A stretch of 64,000 nt of DNA, from contig JAEZRE010000007.1 of NCBI GenBank assembly GCA_023412915.1, positions 26,281-90,280 on the forward strand, given 5' to 3'. The notes beneath the pieces are model-generated. The model saw only the letters and a program-made list of their open reading frames with translations. It had not been told where the DNA came from and did no database searches. The translations under genes and the position numbers were made by a program. This DNA comes from Bacillota bacterium (GTDB lineage: Bacteria; Bacillota; Clostridia; Acetivibrionales; DTU013). Positions 1 to 8,238 of the stretch are shown here, one piece after another. How positions within the stretch are numbered: position 1 is the stretch's first letter; each line of letters begins with the position of its first letter.

Positions 1-15
1 GAAGGATGCTTCTGC

Positions 16-669
16 TTGGATAGCATGGTGGCGAAAATGATAACGGAACCGGTACAAATCGTCGTGGCAACGAAAAACAAGGGGAAACTGGAGGAGTTCG
101 CTCAGCTTCTTTCCCCGTTTCCATGCAGGGTCGTTTCGATGACGGAAGCGGGAGTTACCGAAGATATAGAGGAAAATGGCAGTACATTCGAAGAAAACGC
201 TGTTATAAAGGCTAAAAGCGTATGGGAAGCAACAGGCGGCATGGTACTGGCGGACGACTCGGGACTTGAAGTCGATGCACTCGACGGTGCGCCGGGGGTC
301 TATTCTGCAAGATATGCAGGCGAAGGTGCGACGGATGCCGACAGGAACGAAAAGCTGCTTCGCGCGCTGAACGGGGTACCTGAGGATAAACGGTCGGCCA
401 GATTTGTCTGCGCGATCGCAGCCGTATTCCCTGATGGAAGCAGTATTGTGGTAAGAGATACCTGTGAAGGTTATATAGCTTTTGAACCGAAGGGGAGCAA
501 GGGCTTCGGATATGATCCGCTGTTCTATGTTCCCGGATACGGCCTTACTGTGGCCCAGATGGAGTCCGACCTGAAAAACAGGATCAGCCATCGCGGCAAA
601 GCGATGATAAAGCTGGCTGAACAACTGAGAAAACAGTGGGATGAAAGAATGGACAGCGGCATGCAGTGA
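16..669 (+). CDS. rdgB: XTP/dITP diphosphatase (RdgB/HAM1 family)
   Basis: Hydrolyses non-canonical purine triphosphates (XTP, dITP, ITP) to monophosphates and so keeps them out of DNA and RNA; cytoplasmic. The substrate-binding start VATKNKGKLEE is near residues 18-28, LADDSGLEVDAL with the metal-binding acidic pair near 78-89, FGYDPLF near 164, and SHRGKAM near 190. The length (217 aa) is slightly above the usual 195-205 because of an N-terminal extension. A TTG start at 16 is chosen because GAAGGA at 1-6 gives normal spacing; ATG codons at 25 and 37 are alternatives. It overlaps or nearly abuts the phosphoesterase gene that follows, as expected for one transcript. Upstream sequence is outside the window. 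Confidence 0.95.
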   Translation: MDSMVAKMITEPVQIVVATKNKGKLEEFAQLLSPFPCRVVSMTEAGVTEDIEENGSTFEENAVIKAKSVWEATGGMVLADDSGLEVDALDGAPGVYSARYAGEGATDADRNEKLLRALNGVPEDKRSARFVCAIAAVFPDGSSIVVRDTCEGYIAFEPKGSKGFGYDPLFYVPGYGLTVAQMESDLKNRISHRGKAMIKLAEQLRKQWDERMDSGMQ

Positions 670-692
670 CGCAATTTTGGGGGTTTATTTCA

Positions 693-1172
693 ATGAAGAT
701 TTTGGTCATCAGTGACACACACGGAGATACAAATAAGGCTGAAGAAGCCATAAGATCGAATAAAGAAATCAACATGATCATTCATCTTGGAGACTATTTC
801 AGAGATGCACAAAAGCTGTCGGGTATGTTCCCGAACATACCTGTGGAATATATCTATGGCAACAGTGATTTTATGGTGGAGAACGTTCCTGCCGAAAAGA
901 TGCTTGAGGTATGCGGAAAGAAGATTTTTATCACACACGGGCACAGGTATTCGGTAAAATGGGATTATGGCAGGCTTTACAGGAAAGCTGAGGAGCTGAA
1001 AGCCGACATGATTCTTTTTGGGCATACGCATGTCCCGGAGATCATCGAAAAGGATGACGTCTTTCTGTTGAACCCCGGGAGCACAAGCGATCCCCGGGAC
1101 GAATCGGATGAATCCTACGCCATAATCGACATAGTGGGGGATAAGGTAGTACCGAAGATTTGTTATATTTAA
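693..1172 (+). CDS. metallophosphoesterase, MJ0936/YfcE family
   Basis: Calcineurin-like phosphodiesterase of the small YfcE/MJ0936 type. All metal-binding blocks are present: DTHGD (residues 7-11), GDYFRD (about 33), GNSD (about 56), THGHRY (about 81) and GHTHVPE (about 110), followed by NPGS. The 159-residue length is typical. ATG 693 is preferred over an in-frame GTG at 666 because a GGGGGT ribosome site sits about 9 nt upstream and the protein then begins MKILVISDTHG as in the family. It is co-directional with rdgB with a 23-nt gap, an arrangement common in clostridia. The physiological substrate cannot be told from sequence. Confidence 0.93.
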   Translation: MKILVISDTHGDTNKAEEAIRSNKEINMIIHLGDYFRDAQKLSGMFPNIPVEYIYGNSDFMVENVPAEKMLEVCGKKIFITHGHRYSVKWDYGRLYRKAEELKADMILFGHTHVPEIIEKDDVFLLNPGSTSDPRDESDESYAIIDIVGDKVVPKICYI

Positions 1173-1174
1173 GT

Positions 1175-1205
1175 ACGGCGCCGTTTGCATCGCCGTTTGT
1201 CATTT
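1175..1205. terminator. weak hairpin between convergent genes
   Basis: ACGGCG (1175-1180) pairs with CGCCGT (1191-1196) across a 10-nt loop, followed by TTTGTCATTT. It lies just after the phosphoesterase stop and before the end of the opposing FmdB gene. The stem is short and the U-tract poor, so this is only a possible terminator. Confidence 0.35.
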
Positions 1206-1239
1206 AGACGGTATATTTCACGGTCCCTGTACGCGTGGG

Positions 1240-1461
1240 TCAACCCCGCGCGTGGCAGCAGCCGCTCCCGCAGTGGTGCGCGTTGGGACATTCGCCCGCG
1301 CCGGAGCTCTTGGACTGGATTATATTGACCTTGGAGAATACGGCCTCCAGCTTGTCTCCGCCGCATTTGGGGCATTTTATCCTTTTGTTCTCGCGATCGC
1401 TCATTGACGCCATCACGTTAAATACTTCGCCGCAATCGCATTTTAGATCATAAAAAGGCAT
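1240..1461 (-). CDS. FmdB-family zinc ribbon protein
   Basis: A 73-residue zinc ribbon of the FmdB/CxxC_CXXC_SSSS regulatory-protein family. It starts MPFYDLKCDCGEVF, then KCPKCGG near residue 30, then a Cys/His-rich tail with ECPNAHHCGSGCC. Family members are proposed regulators, but the function is not established; the C-terminal Cys cluster suggests further metal binding. It is transcribed alone on the minus strand, convergent with the phosphoesterase, and lies just downstream of the nitroreductase gene. A CGGAGGATTG-type ribosome site precedes the ATG on that strand. Confidence 0.85.
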   Translation of the reverse strand: MPFYDLKCDCGEVFNVMASMSDRENKRIKCPKCGGDKLEAVFSKVNIIQSKSSGAGECPNAHHCGSGCCHARG

Positions 1462-1495
1462 ATTTCAATCCTCCGTTAATTTGCTTTACTTTATT

Positions 1496-2017
1496 TTACT
1501 GCATCGTTTCATGAAATACCAGTTCGTCAATAGGCTTTCTCATGGTATCGTGCCTGTCCGGCGGCAGCGGGTCGCCTTCGGCATAGCCTATAGCCAGTAT
1601 ATTGACAGGTTCCACGTTTGAGGGCAGGTTGAACTCGCTTTTTATTATATCAGGCTTGAAGCTGCAGATCCAAACGCTGCCCAGACCGAGCTCTGTAGCC
1701 TGCAGCATCATGTGATCTGTTACGATGCTGGCGTCTATATCCACCAGATTCTTGCCGTCATACGGCCTTACCCAGACGGAGTTTTTATCCGAGCAGACAA
1801 TGATGACCAGCGGGGCGCCGAAAACCCTTGCGGCTTTTTCGACTTTCTTCAAGCCTTCTTCCTCACGGAGAACGATCAACCTCTGCGGTTGCCTGTTTAC
1901 GCCAGTAGGAGCGACCCTGCCGGCCTCCAATATCTTCATCAGCTTGTCTTCTTCCACTTTTCTGGATTGATAGCTCCGAACCGAGTATCTCTTTTTGGCG
2001 ATATCGATAAAATTCAT
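1496..2017 (-). CDS. nitroreductase family protein
   Basis: FMN-dependent oxidoreductase of the nitroreductase fold, 173 residues. The N-terminal KKRYSVRSYQSRKV is the family FMN-phosphate-binding arginine/serine block. RVAPTGVNRQPQRLIVL (residues about 33-50) is the flavin-binding loop, and AIGYAEGDPLPPDRH closes the domain. It is of the short type that acts as a homodimer, reducing nitro compounds or quinones with NAD(P)H; the physiological substrate is unknown. A GGAGG sequence precedes the ATG on the minus strand. It lies downstream of and co-directional with the MATE gene, which makes a shared detoxification role possible, though this is inference. Confidence 0.9.
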   Translation of the reverse strand: MNFIDIAKKRYSVRSYQSRKVEEDKLMKILEAGRVAPTGVNRQPQRLIVLREEEGLKKVEKAARVFGAPLVIIVCSDKNSVWVRPYDGKNLVDIDASIVTDHMMLQATELGLGSVWICSFKPDIIKSEFNLPSNVEPVNILAIGYAEGDPLPPDRHDTMRKPIDELVFHETMQ

Positions 2018-2094
2018 ATGTTCTGCCTCCGATCCTGTTTCTTTTCATAATTCCATTTTACAAGTATGCTCAGCAGCAGGCAATATATAACCTG

Positions 2095-3516
2095 TCAGCA
2101 TGCCTGTGTTTCGCCGACCTCTTCCGTACGGCTCTTCATATGCTTCCATTTTCCCGATCTGAATCTGAGGAAGACTATCAGCGACCTCGTATACTGATCC
2201 AGCACGAGCGCGATCCAGGCGCCGTTCAAACCCCACTTCAATACGTTTACAAAGAAATAGGCAACGACTACCCTGAAAACCCAGATGCCGAAAATGGAGG
2301 CATAAAGGGGGTACATCGTATCGCCTGCACCTCTCAGCGCGCCGGCTAGCGAAAGCTGCGTGGACTGGCCGGGCATGGCGAGCGACATTATCTTGAGTAC
2401 GGTACCTGCCATTGCGGCAACAGCGAGATCATCCGTATATAACCTCGCTATCGGATGTGAAAAAATTATGTAAAAAACTCCTATAGTACATGCCACAGCT
2501 ACAGCCACATGATGTATCACATTTGCATATTTTTGAGCGAGCACTTCGTCATTCGCGCCAAGGCTCTGACCCACAAGCGTTGTTGAAGCGACTCCGAAAG
2601 CCATGCATGGCGAAAAGGCCAGGCCGTTTATGTTCAAACCTATCTGGTGGGCTGCAAATCCTGCCGTGCCAAGCCCCGAAACAGTCCGCGCAAATATCAT
2701 GAGACCGCTTTGTATGACAAACTGCTCCATTGCAGCCGGCAAGCCTATGGAAAATACACGTTTTATAATGACGAAATCGGGATGGTACCTTCCTCTGTGG
2801 CGTATATTGATTGAGGATTTGTTCGAGAGGCTTATTATATAAAAACCTATCAAACAAGCTATGATTCTCGAAATAGTAGTCGAGATAGCCGCACCCTCGA
2901 CTTTGAGTTCGGGAAGGCCCAGCTTGCCGTATATCAGGAGGTAATTGCCGAATACATTGAGAAGATTGCTTCCGATATTGTACAGCATGGGGATTCTGGT
3001 TTCACCCGCTCCGCGCAGTGATGCCGTGATGCCCATGGTGACAGCCTGGAAAAGCAATCCCGAAGCGACGATCCGGAAGTAGGCCGTGGCGTCCTCGATG
3101 GTATCGGCCTGAGCGCCCATGAAGGTGACAATGTAACGTGAAAAAACCATGCCTGTCGTACTCATGACCAAACCAAGCACAATATTTACAACAATTATCT
3201 GCCTCGTGACAGCCGACGCCTTTTCAACATTGCCCGCGCCTATGTTCCAGGCGACGAGGGCTGTCGTACCTACGTTGACCGCGGCAAAAACGGCAAGCAA
3301 AAGCATGAACGGCTGGTTTGTCAGCCCTACGGAAGCTATCGCCGCGGGACTGAGCTGACCGACCATTATCATATCTATCATACCAAAAAGGTTGGACATT
3401 ACGAGTTCGATAAAGGCGGGCCAGGTTATCGCAACGATGCGGCGCCTCATTTCGGCGGAATTGTAATCGGCTTCGGGTGCTGCGTTTTCTTTGTTTTTTG
3501 GCTGAAGTAGAAGCAA
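2095..3516 (-). CDS. MATE family efflux transporter
   Basis: Multidrug and toxin extrusion antiporter, 473 residues, with two MatE repeats and about 12 predicted membrane segments. The first repeat begins near residue 25 (IVAITWPAFIELVMSNLFGMID) and contains GLTNQPF. The second contains GLPAAMEQFVIQSG and HQIGLNINGLAFSPCMAFGVA. The likely function is Na+ or H+ driven export of cationic compounds. The start is a TTG with GAGAGGA about 10 nt upstream on the minus strand; no in-frame ATG lies close. It ends 77 nt before the nitroreductase start. Confidence 0.93.
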   Translation of the reverse strand: MLLLQPKNKENAAPEADYNSAEMRRRIVAITWPAFIELVMSNLFGMIDMIMVGQLSPAAIASVGLTNQPFMLLLAVFAAVNVGTTALVAWNIGAGNVEKASAVTRQIIVVNIVLGLVMSTTGMVFSRYIVTFMGAQADTIEDATAYFRIVASGLLFQAVTMGITASLRGAGETRIPMLYNIGSNLLNVFGNYLLIYGKLGLPELKVEGAAISTTISRIIACLIGFYIISLSNKSSINIRHRGRYHPDFVIIKRVFSIGLPAAMEQFVIQSGLMIFARTVSGLGTAGFAAHQIGLNINGLAFSPCMAFGVASTTLVGQSLGANDEVLAQKYANVIHHVAVAVACTIGVFYIIFSHPIARLYTDDLAVAAMAGTVLKIMSLAMPGQSTQLSLAGALRGAGDTMYPLYASIFGIWVFRVVVAYFFVNVLKWGLNGAWIALVLDQYTRSLIVFLRFRSGKWKHMKSRTEEVGETQAC

Positions 3517-3653
3517 CGGAAAGACATCCTCTCTTTTTTGTAAAAAAACAATATTATAATTGTAGCTTCAAAAAGTAGAAATAGCAAATTGCTCCAGCCG
3601 TATTTAGCACTTGCGTCAGCCTGTAAGTTCCTATTAAAAACTTTGCAAAACGC

Positions 3654-3682
3654 TTCAACATTATTGGGGAAATTGTTATAAT
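3654..3682 (+). promoter_or_regulatory. candidate promoter of the M15 peptidase gene
   Basis: TATAAT at 3677-3682 with a weak -35 (TTCAAC, 3654-3659) at 17-nt spacing, about 70 nt before the peptidase start. The 236-nt gap it lies in also separates the divergent MATE gene; I see no small gene there. Confidence 0.4.
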
Positions 3683-3752
3683 ATAAGAGATTCTGCAGTA
3701 TTTTATCGATTTTACCTATTTATTTTATTTTACCTTATTTGGGGGCACATGG

Positions 3753-5303
3753 ATGAGACACATCTGGGGCAGGGTATGGGCAGCTTTGGTTATCACCGGC
3801 ATCATCAGTTTTTTATCGGCTCCGTCCCTGGCAGCCGCTATTCCTCAATCACCATTCAAAAACTCCGCAAACCCGAAGATCAATTTTATCAAGCTGACGG
3901 ACGGAACTGCCGTCAACTTGATCGATACGACAAAAGCTCCTCTTGTGTTGGACAAACGAGGCTGTAGCTATGAACCGGCCGATGCGGCGAAGCCTGTCTC
4001 GATCAAAAACGACGTCAGGATCACAGCGGACGGGATATCGGTGTATGACGCCGTTATTGACGGCGATCTTTACGTCTATGGCGATAAAGCCGTGCTGAAC
4101 AGCCTTGTTGTAAAAGGGAAGGTCATTATTGTCTCCGGACAGGACGTTGCAATGGATTACTGCAGTATAGACGGTGATATAGTTATAATGGAACCGGATG
4201 AGGAAGCTGCGGAAGCTTACGGCGATATACAGCAGCAGGCTGCATTGGCCGCTAAACCGCCGGATATATTTGCCGTTGATACAGGCGCTGTCGTTGATAC
4301 GGGCGATACCGTGAAGGAAACGGCCGATACCGTTGACACAGGCGCTATCGTGAAAGAAACGGCCGATGCCGCGAAGGAAACGGCCGATGCCGTTGACACT
4401 GGCGCTGTCGTTGATACGGGCAATACCGTGAAGGAAACGGCCGATGCCGTTGACACTGGCGCTATCGTTGATACAGGCGCTATCGCGGGGGAAGAAGCTG
4501 CTGCCGGTCTGAACGTTCCGGGAGTCGGCCCCGACAATTCCACTGCCGAACAACATGCTTCCTTAGACGAGCCGTCCGACTCCGACGCCCTGGATGAAAA
4601 ACCGGCGGATAAGCCAACGGATAGGCCAACGGATAAGCCGGCAAAGAAGCCGGCGGTGGTGTTTCTGGAGTCAATTTCGATAGATGACTATAATAGCAGG
4701 TATGCGGTTGCCAATAAAACCTGGATGCTGCCTCAAGGCTGGAAGCCAAAGGATCTTGCGGCTATAACCGTGCCTTACAGGGGAAGAGCCGAAGCGAAAT
4801 ATATGCGCAGGGAAGCTTCGGATGCCCTCACACTGTTGTTTGCAGCCGCAAAAAAGGACGGGATCGCGTTGTGCGGTATTTCCGGCTACAGATCCTACGA
4901 GCTTCAGAAATCCGTATATAATAAATACGCCAGGCAGCTTGGTGAGAAAACAGCCGATATGTTAAGCGCAAAACCGGGCACCAGCGAGCACCAGACCGGC
5001 CTCGCCATAGACATATCGGCAAAATCCATAAATTATGCGCTAAGCAATTCCTTTGCCAACACGCGCGAAGGGAAGTGGCTGGCTCAAAATGCAGCCCGAT
5101 TCGGCTTTATCCTGAGATACCCGAAGGGCAGGGAAGCAATTACCGGGTACACATACGAGCCGTGGCATTTCCGGTACATCGGAAAGGAACTGGCTGCCGA
5201 CATAACTAAAAAAGGTGTTACGCTTGAAGAATACTATGACATAGCCCCGAAGAACATCGTGCGGGAGTTGATTGCCGGAAAGCTCAGCGTTAACGGCATT
5301 TGA
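3753..5303 (+). CDS. secreted D-Ala-D-Ala carboxypeptidase, M15B (VanY-like)
   Basis: Zinc peptidase that trims the terminal D-alanine of peptidoglycan stem peptides outside the cell. Residues 1-30 form a signal peptide (GRVWAALVITGIISFLSAPSLAAA). Residues about 88-150 read as stacked beta-strand repeats (VIDGDLYVYG, NSLVVKGKVII, CSIDGDIVI), a small beta-solenoid. Residues 175-244 are an acidic Thr/Asp repeat tract, followed by a Pro/Lys linker (KPADKPTDRP). The C-terminal M15B domain has SEHQTGLAIDIS with ligands His413 and Asp420, and EPWHF with Glu469 and His472, so it should be active. ATG 3753 follows GGGGGC. The extra N-terminal modules are unusual for the family. Confidence 0.9.
   Translation: MRHIWGRVWAALVITGIISFLSAPSLAAAIPQSPFKNSANPKINFIKLTDGTAVNLIDTTKAPLVLDKRGCSYEPADAAKPVSIKNDVRITADGISVYDAVIDGDLYVYGDKAVLNSLVVKGKVIIVSGQDVAMDYCSIDGDIVIMEPDEEAAEAYGDIQQQAALAAKPPDIFAVDTGAVVDTGDTVKETADTVDTGAIVKETADAAKETADAVDTGAVVDTGNTVKETADAVDTGAIVDTGAIAGEEAAAGLNVPGVGPDNSTAEQHASLDEPSDSDALDEKPADKPTDRPTDKPAKKPAVVFLESISIDDYNSRYAVANKTWMLPQGWKPKDLAAITVPYRGRAEAKYMRREASDALTLLFAAAKKDGIALCGISGYRSYELQKSVYNKYARQLGEKTADMLSAKPGTSEHQTGLAIDISAKSINYALSNSFANTREGKWLAQNAARFGFILRYPKGREAITGYTYEPWHFRYIGKELAADITKKGVTLEEYYDIAPKNIVRELIAGKLSVNGI
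4275..4485 (+). repeat. in-frame degenerate tandem repeats inside the M15 peptidase gene
   Basis: The DNA is a mosaic of units GTTGAYACNGGCGCTRTC and GTGAAGGAAACGGCCGAT(G/A)CC. They encode VDTGA/VVDTGD/IVKETADA-type modules in changing order (peptidase residues 175-244). The units keep the reading frame, so copy number could vary without inactivating the gene. Confidence 0.9.
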
Positions 5304-5319
5304 AGTTAAAAGCACCCGA

Positions 5320-5348
5320 AAAAGCAGGCACCTGACGTGCCTGCTTTT
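5320..5348. terminator. bidirectional intrinsic terminator
   Basis: A perfect 12-bp stem, AAAAGCAGGCAC (5320-5331) with GTGCCTGCTTTT (5337-5348), around a 5-nt loop. It has U-runs in both directions and lies between two convergent genes. The TAA of the minus-strand gene lies within the stem end. Confidence 0.9.
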
Positions 5349-6021
5349 ACCTTGTAAAGAGCCTTATTTCCATCCAGTCAAAAGCCATCCAGTCACCAGC
5401 GCCTGCATTTGACGTATTTTCAATAGTGACCCGGTTGGTTCTGCGGAGATTGGCGATGTCGAACGGCAGGTTTATCCAGTTGTTAAACATGCCTCCGGCA
5501 GGGACTCCGTGTTCAAGGTTCACTCTTCCGTCATGCACTACAGTGCCATTTATAGTTATCCTTGCCGAGTAGCGGTTGACCGGTACATTCGCGTGGTCGT
5601 CGAGGACAGCCCGTATGATCACCTGTGCGCGCTGGTTCCCGGGTACGGCCAGAAAAGCGGGTGACCTGAATGTCCAGGAGCCGCGGTTTCCGGTATAAAG
5701 GATATCGGCGTTCCTGCTTGGGTTACCATAGTTGGGGTAAGCGGTCAGTTCCTTGAACAGAGACAAGGTAGTTGTTGCCGGATTATCGCTTAAAAGAGGC
5801 GGAGGATCCTGTTGCGCAAGCAGCGTCGGGCTTATATAGTCGACATCGTCGTCTGCGTCCGCAGTATAAGTGTATTGAACCGGAGCATATTGAGCCGGAG
5901 CATATTGTACCGGATAGCTCTGGAACATTGGCTGCTGATACGGCATTGTCTGTTGAGCGGTCATATACGGCTGGGTATAGTATTGGCTTACAAAAGGATA
6001 GGACACATAAGGCATTTCCAT
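5347..6021 (-). CDS. Tyr/Gln/Pro-rich protein with C-terminal beta-sandwich-like domain, unknown function
   Basis: I do not recognise a named family. The 224-residue protein has two parts. Residues 1-55 are rich in Tyr, Gln, Pro and Met with short repeats (QYAPAQYAPVQY), an arrangement seen in adhesive or coat proteins. Residues about 85-224 look like a single beta-rich domain (YSARITINGTVVHDG, NWINLPFDIANLRR, NRVTIENTSNAGAGDWMAFDWMEIRLF) resembling a carbohydrate-binding-like jelly roll. No signal peptide or anchor is visible. It is monocistronic and convergent with the peptidase gene. A spore-coat or surface role is conceivable but unsupported. Confidence 0.7.
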   Translation of the reverse strand: MEMPYVSYPFVSQYYTQPYMTAQQTMPYQQPMFQSYPVQYAPAQYAPVQYTYTADADDDVDYISPTLLAQQDPPPLLSDNPATTTLSLFKELTAYPNYGNPSRNADILYTGNRGSWTFRSPAFLAVPGNQRAQVIIRAVLDDHANVPVNRYSARITINGTVVHDGRVNLEHGVPAGGMFNNWINLPFDIANLRRTNRVTIENTSNAGAGDWMAFDWMEIRLFTR

Positions 6022-6230
6022 AATTCCATCTCCCTAATATTTATATTTCATAATATTCTTAAGTGCCGTATTTTGTTCACTACTTGCAATACAGCCCAGT
6101 AAAGAGTCGGGGCGGGGTAGCTGCAAATATTTCAGAAAAATATTATAGAATCAATTTAACAATTAAAGGTATAATTCTATTATTGGATTTATTGCATATG
6201 AAATTATTCAGCAATAGCGGAGGAAAAAAT

Positions 6231-8237
6231 ATGGGGATGTTCATTAAGGAAACAAATAAACTGATATGGAATTTCAATGGAGAAAAGCTTGTTTTGGAGC
6301 CCTGGAACGAGAACAGCCTCAGGGTTCGTTCGGTTATGATGGGAGATATTCTGGATACGGACTATGCCTTGCTGCCTGCAAATAAATGCGATACGCAAAT
6401 TGAAATTAAGGAGAAAAGAGCTTCGATTACCAACGGCAAAATCAAAGCTGTCCTGGAAGAAATCGAATGGACGAAGAACTGCCGAATCAGCTATTACAAC
6501 CAGAACGGAAAGCTGCTTCTTCAGGAGTTGGGCAACCATGGCGCGCTAAACCTTCAGGCCCGCAAATTCAAACCTATAATCGGCGGCGATTTCCGGCTGA
6601 CGGCTTCCTTCGAATCGGACGAAAACGAAAAGCTCTACGGTATGGGGCAGTATCAGCAGGAAATCATGGATATCAAGCACTGCAGCTTCGAACTTGCACA
6701 CAGAAACTCACAGGCAAGTATTCCGTTTGTGCTATCAAGCCTGGGATACGGTTTCCTTTGGCACAATCCGGCCATAGGCAAGGCCAGCTTCAACAGGAAC
6801 AGGACCGAATGGCATGCGGAGAGTACGAAACAGCTGGATTACTGGATAACCGCCGGGGATACGCCGGCGGAAATAGAGGAAGCCTTCGCCGGGGTCACCG
6901 GAAAGGTTCCCATGATGCCTGAATACGGCCTCGGGTTCTGGCAGTGCAAATTGAGGTATTACAACCAGGAGCAGCTGCTTGAGGTCGCAAGGGAATACAA
7001 GCGCAGGAACCTTCCCATCGACGTCATAGTATGCGACTTTTTCCACTGGCCCAAAATGGGCGACTTCAGATTTGACGAAGAATTCTTCCCCGACCCGAAA
7101 GCAATGGTCGACGAGCTGAAGAAAATGGGAATAGAATTGATGGTGTCCATATGGCCGCAGATCGACCTCGAAAGCGAGAACTACAACGAAATGCGGGAGA
7201 GAAACCTGCTGGTCAAGCCCGAAATGGGGGTCAACATAAGCATGCTGTTCGGAGGCTTCAGCAATTTCTATGACGCTACCAACCCGGCTGCACGAAAATA
7301 CGTTTGGGAGAAGTGCAAAAAGAACTATTACGATAACGGCATCAAAATATTCTGGCTCGATGAAGCTGAGCCGGAATACAGCGTTTACGACTTTGATAAC
7401 TACCGGTACCACGCCGGACCCAATGTCCAGATAGGCAATATTTATCCTCAGCTGTTTTCCAGGACCTTTTACGAAGGGATGGAAGCCGAAGGCCAGCGGG
7501 ATATCGTAAATCTTGTCAGGTGCGCCTGGCTGGGAAGCCAGCGGTACGGCGCGCTTGTCTGGTCGGGAGATATTCATTCCTCGTTCGAGGATTTCAGAAA
7601 ACAGATCTGTGCCGGGCTCCAGATGGGATTGTGCGGGATTCCGTGGTGGACTACCGATATTGGCGGTTTTCACGGGGGATACCCTGAAAATGCAAGCTTC
7701 AGGCAGCTTTTGATACGCTGGTTCCAGTACGGAACGTTCAGTCCGGTCATGCGTCTGCATGGGGACAGGCAGCCCGATACCAAGCTGTACAAAAAGGACG
7801 GAAGTTCCGCGCTGTTCACGGGAAGCGACAATGAAGTGTGGAGCTTTGGCGAAGAAGTCTACGGAATACTTGCAAGGTATATGAAGCTGAGGGAGATCAT
7901 GCGTCCGTATACGCGCGAGTTGATGAAGCAGGCCCATGAAAAAGGCACTCCTGTAATGAGGACGATGTTCTATGAATTTCCTGAAGACGAGCAATGCTGG
8001 ACGCTTAAGGATCAGTACATGTTCGGAGGCGATTTGCTGGTCGCACCGGTCGTACATGAAAATATGACTTCGAGGGATGTTTACCTCCCCGCAGGCACAG
8101 AATGGACCAGCCTTTGGAGCGGTGAAGCCTTTAAGGGAGGGCAGGCCGTACATGTCGAAGCGCCTCTTGCTATAATCCCTGTTTTTCTTAGAGACGGAAG
8201 ACACAAGGAATGGATCGATTCCATGAGGAGACTTTGA
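6231..8237 (+). CDS. glycoside hydrolase family 31, alpha-xylosidase-like
   Basis: Retaining alpha-glycosidase, 668 residues, without a signal peptide and so probably cytoplasmic. The nucleophile is Asp377 in FWLDEAEPE, a motif form typical of alpha-xylosidases rather than alpha-glucosidases. The acid/base is Asp447 in WSGDIHSSFEDF, followed by GIPWWTTDIGGFHGG and RLHGDR. An N-terminal GH31 beta-sandwich precedes the barrel. The likely role is removal of alpha-1,6-xylose from xyloglucan oligosaccharides; alpha-glucosidase activity is the alternative. ATG 6231 is chosen because GGAGG (6219-6223) precedes it; the frame is open further upstream, from 6063. It is followed at 1 nt by the nucleotidyltransferase gene. 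Confidence 0.9.
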   Translation: MGMFIKETNKLIWNFNGEKLVLEPWNENSLRVRSVMMGDILDTDYALLPANKCDTQIEIKEKRASITNGKIKAVLEEIEWTKNCRISYYNQNGKLLLQELGNHGALNLQARKFKPIIGGDFRLTASFESDENEKLYGMGQYQQEIMDIKHCSFELAHRNSQASIPFVLSSLGYGFLWHNPAIGKASFNRNRTEWHAESTKQLDYWITAGDTPAEIEEAFAGVTGKVPMMPEYGLGFWQCKLRYYNQEQLLEVAREYKRRNLPIDVIVCDFFHWPKMGDFRFDEEFFPDPKAMVDELKKMGIELMVSIWPQIDLESENYNEMRERNLLVKPEMGVNISMLFGGFSNFYDATNPAARKYVWEKCKKNYYDNGIKIFWLDEAEPEYSVYDFDNYRYHAGPNVQIGNIYPQLFSRTFYEGMEAEGQRDIVNLVRCAWLGSQRYGALVWSGDIHSSFEDFRKQICAGLQMGLCGIPWWTTDIGGFHGGYPENASFRQLLIRWFQYGTFSPVMRLHGDRQPDTKLYKKDGSSALFTGSDNEVWSFGEEVYGILARYMKLREIMRPYTRELMKQAHEKGTPVMRTMFYEFPEDEQCWTLKDQYMFGGDLLVAPVVHENMTSRDVYLPAGTEWTSLWSGEAFKGGQAVHVEAPLAIIPVFLRDGRHKEWIDSMRRL

Positions 8238-8238
8238 A

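Noticed and set aside
3849..4556. Long minus-strand open frames across the M15 repeat tract
   Set aside because: They exist because the repeat units lack stops in several frames; no ribosome site or family similarity, and the plus strand encodes a clear peptidase.
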